44,554 bases of DNA from Chitinophaga pinensis (GCA_945903305.1 CAMDOA010000017.1:1-44554); one strand, 5' to 3'; shown: positions 8,903 to 17,042, counted from the first letter of the stretch. The notes: generated from the sequence alone by a model not told the origin. A program made the numbers and translations.

Positions 8903-10684
8903 TTAACCCTTCACCAACTTTTTAACCGAACTGAATTTATCGGAGCGGAGCGCGATGAAGTATATTCCTTTTGGCAATGATTGAAGATTGAAAATTGAAG
9001 ATTGAAAAATTACTTTGTCGCTTATAAGTAATTGCCCGAGTGTATTAGTTATTTCTATCCGACAATTATTACAGGGTTGCGAAAGTGATATGGTTATGTT
9101 TTCGTCCGCAGGATTGGGAGAAATTGTAAATTTTGAATTTTGAATTTTGAATTCGTTTATTGAGGTGAATACTTGTGTGCATGCTGTTGTATCAACGCAA
9201 TTGCCTTCGGTGATGATGGCTGCATACATTCCTGATGTGGATGGAATAAATACATGTTGTGTTGCTCCTGAGATGATTTGTTGTGTGTTGCAATCAAACC
9301 ATTGAATGCTGTTGCCGCTTACTGATAAGGTGTCGTTTGCTTGTGTTATAGTGGTGTTGATTGTTTCTACGGTGAGATTGAGGTTTACTATTGAATCGCA
9401 ACCATTTACTGCATTCAGAGTTGCAGAATAATTTCCTGCGTTTGTTATTGTGGCTCCGTTGAAGATGAATGATTCTCCGGCGCAAATGGTTTCTGAAATA
9501 GTGGTTGGTATAATTGGATTGCAAATAACATTGCTCACTGTATTGGTTACAATGGGTGCATTGAAATCAAAATAAATACTTGCGGTGTTTTCTATGGTGG
9601 TGCCTAATGGAAGATTTGGTAGTGGTTTTATTCTGTAACTCACATAGCCCTTACTTGCTTCTGCATCTGTTGTGCTGTCAACTAAATTGATGTTGACAAA
9701 ATTGAAATGCACTTTACTGCCAAACAACTGCACCATTGGAGTATGAGAATAAGAAAGCAACTGAAATGTGCTTGCATCTAAATCAGCATCGAGTGTATCA
9801 AGTACTTGTATGTGTTGTGCGGGTGCGGTGCCTGTGTTTTGAAAATGGATGGTGTAGGTGAGCCAATCATTAAAAGGAAATTCCAAACTCCCAACCGGAC
9901 TTACTTCTTTTTCATTCGGGTCATAAGAATTGCTGACTGCAAAACAATGCGTGAGTGTGTTGTTTGAAATATTATTATCTCCTGCTGGTGGTGTTACTGT
10001 TACATCAAAACAAATCTGATTTCCGATTTGAGCAGTTGTATCTGTTATAACATTAAATGCAAAATCAGTTGTTGCATTTACCAATGAGAAATCAGCAATG
10101 CTATAAATCAATGTGTCTCCAATTACTGTTGGAGTTAGTGCTCCTGATAATGGAGAAACATAATCTGCAAGCCCATTGATAACCACTTTTACTTCTCCGC
10201 TTATTCCTGTATTGCAACTGACATTGTAAATGCTTTGTGTTATATCTCCTGCAATCACATGAACCGAAGATGTATTTCCGGGAAAGAAATTATTTCCTCT
10301 ATAAACATTCCAAACTCCAATATCAAATCCTGATTTGCAAACCAATCTGAAATCAACATTGTAATCCATTGAATCAATTGCAGTGAGATTACTTGCTGTG
10401 CTATTACTTGAAGGACACAATATATTGAATGGAATGTTTACTGTATCAACTGAAGTTGAATAATTTCCAAGTTGAGTATCGAATGAATAATCTCCTCCCC
10501 AGTTTGCAATTACTTGTTGAATTAGGTTGCCTCCTGAATCATATAATTTTGTCTTAACTAATGGAATTCCAGTGCTATCATTTGTTGTAACGCAACTGCT
10601 GTCGCCATCTAAAAATATTTTGCCCTTTATATTCCATGACAATCCGCAATTGCTTGGATTAAATATTAAATCACAAATTGGCAT
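8903..10684 (-). CDS. T9SS-sorted surface protein with DUF7619 domain, 5'-truncated
   Basis: The 593-residue product has no signal peptide although it is clearly a cell-surface protein. It starts inside a Cna-B/SdrD-like region (WNIKGKIFLDGDSSC, then YDSGGNLIQQ). Next comes a DUF7619 domain at about 251-385 (YDPNEKEVSP, LTYTIHFQNTGTAPAQHIQV, ASIYFDFNAPIVTNT). An Ig-like module with CDSIVNLNLTVE follows, and a Por C-terminal sorting domain begins near residue 520 (SKFTISPNPADENITISL). Ten codons before the first ATG the frame hits a stop inside a CT/GA-rich repeat (10694-10738). The gene has therefore probably lost its N-terminal half and signal peptide and may be a pseudogene. It lies on the same strand as rplA but has no evident functional link to it. 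Confidence 0.8.
   Translation of the reverse strand: MPICDLIFNPSNCGLSWNIKGKIFLDGDSSCVTTNDSTGIPLVKTKLYDSGGNLIQQVIANWGGDYSFDTQLGNYSTSVDTVNIPFNILCPSSNSTASNLTAIDSMDYNVDFRLVCKSGFDIGVWNVYRGNNFFPGNTSSVHVIAGDITQSIYNVSCNTGISGEVKVVINGLADYVSPLSGALTPTVIGDTLIYSIADFSLVNATTDFAFNVITDTTAQIGNQICFDVTVTPPAGDNNISNNTLTHCFAVSNSYDPNEKEVSPVGSLEFPFNDWLTYTIHFQNTGTAPAQHIQVLDTLDADLDASTFQLLSYSHTPMVQLFGSKVHFNFVNINLVDSTTDAEASKGYVSYRIKPLPNLPLGTTIENTASIYFDFNAPIVTNTVSNVICNPIIPTTISETICAGESFIFNGATITNAGNYSATLNAVNGCDSIVNLNLTVETINTTITQANDTLSVSGNSIQWFDCNTQQIISGATQHVFIPSTSGMYAAIITEGNCVDTTACTQVFTSINEFKIQNSKFTISPNPADENITISLSQPCNNCRIEITNTLGQLLISDKVIFQSSIFNLQSLPKGIYFIALRSDKFSSVKKLVKG
8979..9152 (-). repeat. Short A/T-rich quasi-repeats inside the T9SS gene
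   Basis: Two stretches in the 3' part of the surface-protein gene are built from short repeats: GAAGATTGAAAATT-like units at about 8979-9008 and ATTTTGAA units at about 9124-9150. Read as protein they give the linker EFKIQNSKF and the loop QSSIFNLQS around the sorting domain. Such simple repeats are also common between genes in this phylum. Confidence 0.6.
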
Positions 10685-10693
10685 AAATAGACA

Positions 10694-10738
10694 GTTCCCC
10701 TCTCCGTGTATTCATGGATAGGGGTTAGGGGTGAGGTT
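10694..10738. repeat. CT/GA-rich interspersed repeat at broken 5' end of T9SS gene
   Basis: GTTCCCCTCTCC, a 13-base spacer, then TAGGGGTTAGGGGTGAGG form an imperfect foldback. A related copy is at 41082-41120 and a half copy (GGAAGGAGAGGGGTTA) at about 17046-17061. It resembles a repeat family widespread in Bacteroidota genomes. Its position at the point where the T9SS frame is lost suggests that it marks the breakpoint. Confidence 0.65.
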
Positions 10739-10825
10739 TTTCGGTGCCGGAAAGATTACATTATGAAGAATCCTGCTTTCATTTTGCAATTAGCATTTAA
10801 GGTAAATCAGCTGCCCTGAAAAATG

Positions 10826-10945
10826 AAAAATGAAAAAGCCGCCCCGTAAAGGAGGTGGCTTTTTTTATTTGCTTCGGTCTCCGTAGGGTTACTGTAATGA
10901 TATCCCTGCGTTCAATTAGCAGGGTTCACTTTGTGTAACCCAGTT
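10826..10945 (-). ncRNA. Candidate small structured RNA with terminator
   Basis: On the minus strand, a possible promoter (TTTTG near 10975, 17 bases, AACTTTTG at 10957-10950) is followed by nested complementary segments. GGGTTAC (10941-10935) pairs with GTAACCC (10892-10886) and CCCTGC with GCAGGG (10924-10919 with 10909-10904). They enclose a central bubble of about 10-11 bases on each side. A terminator hairpin at 10867-10833 and a T-rich run follow. The result would be an RNA of about 120 nt. The bubble hairpin resembles 6S-type RNA architecture, but no conserved sequence was recognised, and the hairpin could also be a DNA-level regulatory site. Confidence 0.4.
10833..10867. terminator. 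Intrinsic terminator hairpin
   Basis: AAAAAGCC-GCC at 10834-10843 pairs with GG-TGGCTTTTT around a short purine-rich loop. A T-run follows on the plus strand and another on the minus strand. It could end the minus-strand candidate RNA at 10945, or an unknown plus-strand transcript from the preceding 100 bases, which holds only an 18-codon frame. Confidence 0.7.
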
Positions 10946-10967
10946 GAGACAAAAGTTGTAAAATCTG

Positions 10968-10998
10968 TTTGCGGCAAAATTTCAATTAATTACTTTTG
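10968..10998 (+). promoter_or_regulatory. Promoter of pspC-like and osmC genes
   Basis: TTTG (10968-10971), 19 bases, then TACTTTTG (10991-10998) is a perfect fit to the Bacteroidota consensus TTTG-N19-TAnnTTTG. The start codon of the pspC-like gene follows only four bases after the -7 element, so transcription should begin at or within a base or two of the ATG. That would make a leaderless mRNA. Confidence 0.75.
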
Positions 10999-11002
10999 AT
11001 AC

Positions 11003-11218
11003 ATGGAACGGATAAAACTTTTAATTGAACAAAAAATATTTGGTGTTTGCTCCTTCATTGGCGAGCGCATCGGAATTGCCCCTTCTACTGTCCGGTTATA
11101 TTTTATTTATACCACTTTCATTAGTGTTTCAAGTCCAATTATTATTTATCTCGTGATGGCTTTCTGGCTCAATCTGAAAAAATATATTTCGTCGCACCGC
11201 AATCCTACCTTGGAATAG
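11003..11218 (+). CDS. PspC domain membrane protein
   Basis: This 71-residue protein is made of a single PspC-like domain. A basic start (MERIKLLIEQKIFGVCSFIGE) is followed by the conserved G-APSTVRLYFIY and a hydrophobic segment (about 33-54) that crosses the membrane. PspC-family proteins are linked to envelope-stress responses; no pspA or sensor gene is visible here. The ATG is only four bases after a promoter -7 element, so the message is probably leaderless. The stop is seven bases before the osmC-like gene, so both are likely co-transcribed. Confidence 0.82.
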   Translation: MERIKLLIEQKIFGVCSFIGERIGIAPSTVRLYFIYTTFISVSSPIIIYLVMAFWLNLKKYISSHRNPTLE

Positions 11219-11225
11219 TTTTGGA

Positions 11226-11702
11226 ATGAAAACACATCATTATAAAATCAATATTAACTGGACCGGCAATCTCGGCACCGGCACTTCAGGTTACACGGCT
11301 TATAATCGTAATCATATTTTATCGGCTGAAAATAAAACGGAGCTAATAAAACTTTCGTCTGATCCTGCATTCAAAGGCGATGCTTCGCTTTACAATCCTG
11401 AAGAATTATTAGTAGCATCCATTGCCTCGTGTCACATGCTCTGGTACCTTCACTTGTGTGCCGATGCCGGAATAGTAGTTGTTGACTATAAAGATTCGCC
11501 CGAAGGATTTATGGAAGAAGGAGGAGATGCTCCAGGTAAATTTGTAAAAGTTATTCTTCATCCAGCAATAATTATTAAACAAGGTGGCGATTCACAAAAG
11601 GCAATTGAACTGCATCATTTAGCAAATGCAAAATGTTTTATCTCCAACTCCTGCAATTTTCCAATTGAACATAAACCGGAAATTAGTTTCGAAACCAGTT
11701 GA
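11226..11702 (+). CDS. OsmC family peroxiredoxin-like protein
   Basis: The 158-residue OsmC/Ohr-type protein would reduce organic hydroperoxides using two cysteines. The first lies in LLVASIASCHMLWYL (Cys69), the conserved helix motif of the family. The second is in ANAKCFISNSCNFP (Cys137, with Cys143 nearby). The start MKTHHYKININWTGNLGTGT is typical of the subgroup found in Bacteroidota. The N-terminal part has a GYTAYNRNH strand and no export signal, so it is cytosolic. It is seven bases behind the pspC-like gene, suggesting one stress-response unit. The substrate is not deducible. Confidence 0.9.
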   Translation: MKTHHYKININWTGNLGTGTSGYTAYNRNHILSAENKTELIKLSSDPAFKGDASLYNPEELLVASIASCHMLWYLHLCADAGIVVVDYKDSPEGFMEEGGDAPGKFVKVILHPAIIIKQGGDSQKAIELHHLANAKCFISNSCNFPIEHKPEISFETS

Positions 11703-11796
11703 TGTATTTTTTAATTTAACTTTTTTAAAATCATAAAATATATTTTGCACTTTACAGTTTTTATTTAAAGAATTATAAAAAAGTTAAATCCTGAAA

Positions 11797-13710
11797 ATGT
11801 TCGTTCCGCGCAGCTACCTTGTTTTTACATTTTTAATAATGGTGGTTGCTGCATTTTCATATTGCGGACAAATTCGTAAAAAAGAAAGCAACGAATTTTA
11901 CTGGCGCAATCACAGCGACTCGGCGCACTATGTGGGCATGAGTACCTGTAAGCAATGTCATTCTTCTGTTCATTCATCATTTATGCATACCGGAATGGGT
12001 GAGAGTTGGAATTATGCAACTATGCAAAAATCGAAAGCAAAATTTGACAAGCATGCAATTGTTTATGATAAAATCAAAAATTTTTATTACAAACCTTTCT
12101 GGAAAGATTCAACCTTTTACATTTTAGAATTTCGGTTAAACGGAAGCGATACTATTTATAAGCGAATTGAAAAAATAGAATTCATTGTTGGAAGTGGTCA
12201 GCATACGAATTCGCACATCTGGAATTCGGGTGGTTATTTATTTCAGGCGCCACTTACATTTTATACCCAAATGGGAATCTGGGATTTGCCACCTGGCTTT
12301 GAGGATGGAGAGAACAGCCGATGGTCAAGAACAATTTCTACCGAGTGCATGAACTGTCACAACATGTATCCTGATTTTAATTTAACTGCTGAAAATAAAT
12401 TTACTTCAGTTAAAACAGGAATTGAATGTGAGCGTTGTCATGGACCCGGCTCTATTCATGCAGTAGAAAAACTTACCGGAATTTTAATTGATACTTCAAA
12501 GGAAGCTGACCGATCCATTGTAAATCCACGAAGACTTTCGTTGGAATTGCAAACTGAATTATGCCAGCGTTGTCACCTGCAAGGCATCAGTGTTTTGAAT
12601 GAAGGAAAATCATTTTTTGATTTTAAGCCCGGCATGTTTTTGAATGAAGTAGAAAATGTTTTTATGCCGAGATATAAAGGCGGCAAAGAAACTTTCATCA
12701 TGGCTTCTCACGCTGATAGAATGAAGCAGAGTAAATGTTTTATTGAATCAAAAAAAATGAGTTGTCTTACATGTCATAATCCGCACAAGAGTGTAAAAGT
12801 TACGGCGAACGAAGTGTTTAATGCGGAGTGTAAAAATTGCCACACCGGAATTAATAATTCATGTACACAGGATTTAGCAATACGCATGAAACAAAATGAT
12901 AATTGTTTTAATTGCCACATGCCGGTTTCGTCTACGATGGATATCCCGCATGTAACAGTGCATGACCATCGCATTCAAATTCCAATTGCTAAATCGGAAG
13001 TGGAAAGCATAAAACGATTTGTGGGATTAGAATGTATGACTACCAAAAACCCATCGGCATTGTTAATGGCACAGGGTTATTTAGCCATGTATGAATCTTT
13101 TACTGCCAAGTCATTTTTACTGGATTCAGCTTTTTATTTTCTGCAAAAAGATAAGGATAGAAACACTTTGTTGTTTAAGAAAACTTTTATTCAATATTAT
13201 TTTTTGAAGAATGATTTCAGTTCAGAAATTTTATGGGCTCAGAAATTTTCGATAACTGATACTTTGGACGCATGGTCCAATTACAGAATTGGTGAAGCAT
13301 ACTTGCGCAAACAACAAAGCAAAATTGCGGAAGATTATTTTGCGAAAGCAGTAAAACAAAAACCGGAAGAATTACAATTCATTAACAAGTTAGGAGTGGC
13401 GCAACTTACAAATGGTAAAGTGGAAGAAGCAAAAACTGCCTTCGAGAAAATAATTTCGTTACAACCCAAGTACGCACCTGCGCTTTCCAATCTTGCTTAC
13501 ATCTATATGTTGCGAAGTGATTGGAAGTATTCATTGAAGTTGGTGAACGAGGCATTGGCGCTCGACCCCGATTATGTTGAAGCGCTGATGAATAAAGCTG
13601 CGATACTTTTTTCGACCGAAATGAATTTGGAGGCAAAAAAAATAATTCAACAGGTTTTAATTCTTGAACCTGATAATGAAAAAGCAAAAATAGCATTGAA
13701 GAATATGTGA
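11797..13710 (+). CDS. Seven-heme cytochrome c with C-terminal TPR repeats
   Basis: The 637-residue protein has an N-terminal hydrophobic signal (about 8-22) ending near Cys23; the context FSYC is a poor lipobox, so lipidation is uncertain. Seven CXXCH sites are present: CKQCH (51-55), CMNCH, CERCH, CQRCH, CLTCH, CKNCH and CFNCH. The order and the segment CERCHGPGSIH resemble multiheme cytochromes of the c554/NrfA superfamily. From about residue 490 to the end there are tandem TPR helices (YRIGEAYLRKQQSKIAEDYF, LSNLAYIYMLRSDWKYSLKL). Heme number and TPR tail suggest a periplasmic or outer-surface electron-transfer protein that also binds partners. No nitrite reductase catalytic lysine-heme motif (CXXCK) is seen. 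Confidence 0.88.
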   Translation: MFVPRSYLVFTFLIMVVAAFSYCGQIRKKESNEFYWRNHSDSAHYVGMSTCKQCHSSVHSSFMHTGMGESWNYATMQKSKAKFDKHAIVYDKIKNFYYKPFWKDSTFYILEFRLNGSDTIYKRIEKIEFIVGSGQHTNSHIWNSGGYLFQAPLTFYTQMGIWDLPPGFEDGENSRWSRTISTECMNCHNMYPDFNLTAENKFTSVKTGIECERCHGPGSIHAVEKLTGILIDTSKEADRSIVNPRRLSLELQTELCQRCHLQGISVLNEGKSFFDFKPGMFLNEVENVFMPRYKGGKETFIMASHADRMKQSKCFIESKKMSCLTCHNPHKSVKVTANEVFNAECKNCHTGINNSCTQDLAIRMKQNDNCFNCHMPVSSTMDIPHVTVHDHRIQIPIAKSEVESIKRFVGLECMTTKNPSALLMAQGYLAMYESFTAKSFLLDSAFYFLQKDKDRNTLLFKKTFIQYYFLKNDFSSEILWAQKFSITDTLDAWSNYRIGEAYLRKQQSKIAEDYFAKAVKQKPEELQFINKLGVAQLTNGKVEEAKTAFEKIISLQPKYAPALSNLAYIYMLRSDWKYSLKLVNEALALDPDYVEALMNKAAILFSTEMNLEAKKIIQQVLILEPDNEKAKIALKNM

Positions 13711-13737
13711 TTATTTTTGGAAACTCAATAACTGCGT

Positions 13738-14232
13738 ATGAAAATATTCAAAGCATCATTCGATAAGTTGACACTAATAATATCGTTTGTTTTTATTTCC
13801 TTTATTGTTGTTCTCTTTATTTTAAATTTAATAAACAACAGTTTGTTTTTACCTCAAGCAAACTTCAGTCTTTCGTTGGGGTTTTATTTCCTGGCTATTT
13901 TATTTCTGTATATTTTACTTTTTATTCCAAAGTATTATTCTGTTGATGCAAGTGCAATTAGTATTCATCGCCCAATATTTTCGTTTAAAATTAATAGGTC
14001 AGAAATAGCAGCTTGTTCTGTAATATTAAATGGAGAAATGAGAGGAGTGATTAGAGTAGCCGGAAACGGAGGACTTTTCGGATACACGGGTTTTTTCTGG
14101 AATACAAAATACGGCACAATGAGATGGTTCGCCACCCAGCGAAAAAATTATGTGTTGATAGAAAAAACAAACGGTAATAAAATAGTGATTACTCCTGATG
14201 AACCGGAAAAATTTATTGAAGCATTGGGTTGA
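13738..14232 (+). CDS. Membrane protein with bacterial PH domain
   Basis: This 164-residue protein has two hydrophobic segments (about 12-32 and 43-65) that place it in the inner membrane. A cytosolic beta-rich domain of the bacterial PH type follows (YYSVDASAISIHRPIFSFKI, then GLFGYTGFFWNTKYGTMRWF and KIVITPDEPEKFIEAL). The GLFGYTGFF stretch is characteristic of PH-domain proteins in Bacteroidota. Function is unknown; such proteins may bind lipids or proteins at the membrane. It starts 28 bases after the cytochrome stop and is 40 bases before the permease gene, so the three may share a transcript. Confidence 0.75.
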   Translation: MKIFKASFDKLTLIISFVFISFIVVLFILNLINNSLFLPQANFSLSLGFYFLAILFLYILLFIPKYYSVDASAISIHRPIFSFKINRSEIAACSVILNGEMRGVIRVAGNGGLFGYTGFFWNTKYGTMRWFATQRKNYVLIEKTNGNKIVITPDEPEKFIEALG

Positions 14233-14271
14233 AATAATAATTATTCCGGTTTAGGTTTTTATATTCATCAA

Positions 14272-15606
14272 ATGATAAAACCCCGATTAGGATTTTTTGA
14301 TTTATCCATGCTCATTATTTCAATGGTGATTGGTATTGGCATATTTCGCACACCGCAAATTGTTGCACAAAAATCAGGAACTGTTGAATTGTTTTTTGCA
14401 GCATGGATTATTGGTGCAGTAATCAGCGTATTCGGTGCATTAACCTTTGCAGAGATTGGTGCGCGCTATCCGGTTGCCGGTGGTTTTTATAAAATATTTT
14501 CATTCTGCTATCATCCGGCTTTTGCGTTTATGTTAAACTGGTCATTGGTTATTATCAACGCATCAAGTGCAGCGACTGTTGCATTAATCGGGGCTGAATA
14601 TTTAGCACCATTAATTTTTCCTTCTCCGGTTTCTACAATGAATATTCAATTTTTAGTGGTTGGAATTGTTTTGCTTTTGTACGGTGTAAACATGTTGGGC
14701 ATACGATCGGGTGCTTCAGTTCAAAATGTTTTAAGTGGATTAAAAATTTTATTGATTTTATTTTTCTCTTCAGCAATATTTTTTGCTGTTCAACTAAGTG
14801 CTTCTGAAATTAATTTATCATCAAGCTTGGAAACAACTTCATCAACTAATTTATTTTTTGCATTTGGCGCCGGATTAATTTCTGTGTTTTTTACTTATGG
14901 TGGCTATCAAAACACCATCAACTTCGGCGAAGACATTAAAGAACCGCAACGAAATATTCCACGCGCCATTTTTTTATCAATGGCAATTATTCTTCTGCTT
15001 TATATCAGCATTAATATCAGCTATGTTTTAATTCTTGGTTTTGAAAATGTAAAATCTTCTCCGCTTTTAGCCGCAGCACTGGCAAAACAAATGATGGGAA
15101 ATACCGGAGCCGCATTTACTTCAGTTGCTATTTTCATTTCAGTGCTCGGTTTTTTGAATACTGCATTAATGTATAATCCGCGCATTTGGTATGCAATGGC
15201 CGACGATAAAATTCTACCGAAAATTTTCGGCCAAGTAAATGCTAAACGGCAAGTTCAGGAATTTTCACTCACACTTTTTACCCTGCTTATTCTGGTTATG
15301 TTTTTTACACTCGGTACATTTGAAAAACTATTGAGTTATGTCATGTTCACTGATACTATTTCGCTGGCAACTGCTGCATTTTGCATTTTTATTTTGAGAA
15401 GAAAACAAAAAATAAATTATACAGGTTTTAAAGTCACCAGTTCCATTATCCCGATTGTATTTATCATCACCATTAGTTTTGTAACCATCAGTGTAGTTAA
15501 AGATGACCCGATTCGCTCGCTCTATGGTTTGTTGGTACTTGCTTTCGGATTTGTACTTTATAAAATATTTAAACACCTGTTAAAAGATAAAGAATCTGCC
15601 AACTGA
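14272..15606 (+). CDS. APC family amino acid permease
   Basis: The 444-residue protein has about 12 hydrophobic transmembrane segments. The first helix carries the family substrate-binding motif GIGIFRTPQIVA (about 21-32), followed by FGALTFAEIGARYPVAGGFY. A second hallmark is the segment FTYGGYQNTINFGEDIKEPQRNIPRAI in the middle of the protein. These features fit the amino acid-polyamine-organocation superfamily, LAT/SLC7-like branch, acting in the inner membrane. The substrate cannot be named from the sequence. The start at ATG 14272 gives a short polar N terminus before helix 1, as usual. Confidence 0.92.
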   Translation: MIKPRLGFFDLSMLIISMVIGIGIFRTPQIVAQKSGTVELFFAAWIIGAVISVFGALTFAEIGARYPVAGGFYKIFSFCYHPAFAFMLNWSLVIINASSAATVALIGAEYLAPLIFPSPVSTMNIQFLVVGIVLLLYGVNMLGIRSGASVQNVLSGLKILLILFFSSAIFFAVQLSASEINLSSSLETTSSTNLFFAFGAGLISVFFTYGGYQNTINFGEDIKEPQRNIPRAIFLSMAIILLLYISINISYVLILGFENVKSSPLLAAALAKQMMGNTGAAFTSVAIFISVLGFLNTALMYNPRIWYAMADDKILPKIFGQVNAKRQVQEFSLTLFTLLILVMFFTLGTFEKLLSYVMFTDTISLATAAFCIFILRRKQKINYTGFKVTSSIIPIVFIITISFVTISVVKDDPIRSLYGLLVLAFGFVLYKIFKHLLKDKESAN

Positions 15607-15694
15607 TTTTTCCCTTTACAAAATGTGTAAAACTTACTGCTTGCCACTATCAGGTGGAATTATATTTTTGGCGCTCTCACAAACTAAAACTCAA

Positions 15695-16519
15695 ATGAAG
15701 AAAATTGTAACGCTGGTACTTGCCATTGTATTAACAACAAATGTTTTTGCTTTAAATCCTTCGCGCGAATACGCAATAAAACCCAGCGACTTTGGTATGG
15801 ATTATAAAGAGGTAATTATATCGGCTACTGATGATGTAAAACTTGCGGCATGGATTTTTAAACCTGCAAGCGAATCAAAAAAATTTATGATTATCAGTGA
15901 TGATGGAAATGGAAACATGGCTGATAACATTGAGCTGGTTGCTCAGTTTCTTTCCGTTGGTTACAATGTAATCACTTACGATTACCGCGGTTTTGGAAAG
16001 AGCGATGATTTTGAAATCAATAAAAACTTTTTCATTTACCCACAATTTACAAAGGATGTAATAGGAGTGGTGGAGTACACCCGCAAGTATTATACTACTG
16101 TGATGGATATGTATGGAATTGGTATCGGCGCCGGACTTTCATTAGCCATTGGAGCAAACAGAATTGAGGTGAAACGAATAATTGCCGATGCGCCGTATTC
16201 TACTTTTGAAGAAACAAAAGCGCGCATGTATGATAAATTAAATGTTCAGGTGTTTATGCCCCTTGTTTACGATAAAATATTTATGGAGCCGAAATATGCA
16301 TTGGCTGAAAAAGGAAGTCACCTTTATGGAATTTTATATATCGTTGGCGAAACAGACGAAGTTTTTGGTCCGGTTGAAGCAAAACTTTTACAAAAAGTTC
16401 ACCCGAAAAATGCAGAAGTTTATGTAGTGCCGGGTGTAGAAAGCGCTGAGAATTTTACTAAAAATAAAAATGTTTATTTCGATAATATTAAAAAATTTAT
16501 TGAATCACACGGTTCATAA
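15695..16519 (+). CDS. Exported alpha/beta hydrolase fold protein without nucleophile
   Basis: The 274-residue product starts at ATG 15695, which begins a clean signal peptide (MKKIVTLVLAIVLTTNVFA). A more upstream ATG (15623) would place 24 extra residues before it and is not preferred. The fold is recognisable from VKLAAWIFKPASES, VITYDYRGFGKSDDF (about 92-106) and VGETDEVFGP. The nucleophile elbow reads YGIGIGAGLSL (140-150), so the expected G-x-S-x-G has glycine where the serine should be. The usual C-terminal catalytic histidine is also missing (VPGVESAENF). It is probably non-catalytic, with a binding or structural role in the periplasm. Confidence 0.8.
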   Translation: MKKIVTLVLAIVLTTNVFALNPSREYAIKPSDFGMDYKEVIISATDDVKLAAWIFKPASESKKFMIISDDGNGNMADNIELVAQFLSVGYNVITYDYRGFGKSDDFEINKNFFIYPQFTKDVIGVVEYTRKYYTTVMDMYGIGIGAGLSLAIGANRIEVKRIIADAPYSTFEETKARMYDKLNVQVFMPLVYDKIFMEPKYALAEKGSHLYGILYIVGETDEVFGPVEAKLLQKVHPKNAEVYVVPGVESAENFTKNKNVYFDNIKKFIESHGS

Positions 16520-16571
16520 ATCGGCTAAACTTGAAAACTCAGCCAATTTAAAATTCAAACTAAAATAATTT

Positions 16572-16604
16572 AAAAACGACTTCAGAAATTCTGAAGTCGT
16601 TTTT
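16572..16604. terminator. Bidirectional terminator between hydrolase-fold gene and hslR
   Basis: A 14-bp perfect stem (16572-16585 with 16591-16604) with a 5-base loop has A-runs before it and T-runs after it. It lies between two convergent genes and should stop both transcripts. Confidence 0.9.
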
Positions 16605-16617
16605 ATTTTAATTAAGA

Positions 16618-17019
16618 TCAGTTTTCATCTCCATCAATTAATTCATCCAACATCCGTCGGTTCTTTTTTGTAGGCCGTCCTGATTTATCTTCATACTTAT
16701 TTTCAGAATTATAAAATGAGGCTGACTTCGATTTTATTCTTTCCAATTCTTCAATTGGTGTAATGTCTTTAAAGAAAGGAGCAACATCAGTTGCTTTCAT
16801 TCGCTTATCCAGAACAGCATTTACTTTAATCAACCATTTTTTTTCTTTTGTGTTAATGAAATATTCTTCGCCTGCCTTTACAATATGAGAAGCCTTCAAT
16901 GAATTGCCATTCATTTTCACTTTGCCTGAGTCAATGGCATTGCCTGCTTGGGAGCGGGTTTTATATATTCTGATTGCCCATAAATATTTATCCAGTCTTG
17001 TTTTGTTTTCTAAGTTCAT
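16618..17019 (-). CDS. hslR: S4 domain RNA-binding protein, Hsp15-like
   Basis: This 133-residue protein has an N-terminal S4 RNA-binding domain (TRLDKYLWAIRIYKTRSQAG, then AIDSGKVKMNGNSLKASHIV). The WAIRIYKTRS-A motif is typical of Hsp15, which rescues 50S subunits carrying a stalled nascent chain. The lysine-rich C-terminal tail (GRPTKKNRRMLDEL) matches Bacteroidota Hsp15-like proteins. It is transcribed alone, with a terminator just beyond its stop. The gene symbol follows the family; orthology to Escherichia coli Hsp15 is likely but not tested. Confidence 0.85.
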   Translation of the reverse strand: MNLENKTRLDKYLWAIRIYKTRSQAGNAIDSGKVKMNGNSLKASHIVKAGEEYFINTKEKKWLIKVNAVLDKRMKATDVAPFFKDITPIEELERIKSKSASFYNSENKYEDKSGRPTKKNRRMLDELIDGDEN

Positions 17020-17042
17020 CGTTAATCGATTTTATTTTTTCA

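Noticed and set aside
10762-10818. 18-codon frame MKNPAFILQLAFKVNQLP before the terminator at 10833
   Set aside because: Too short to support as a gene; no promoter match precedes it.
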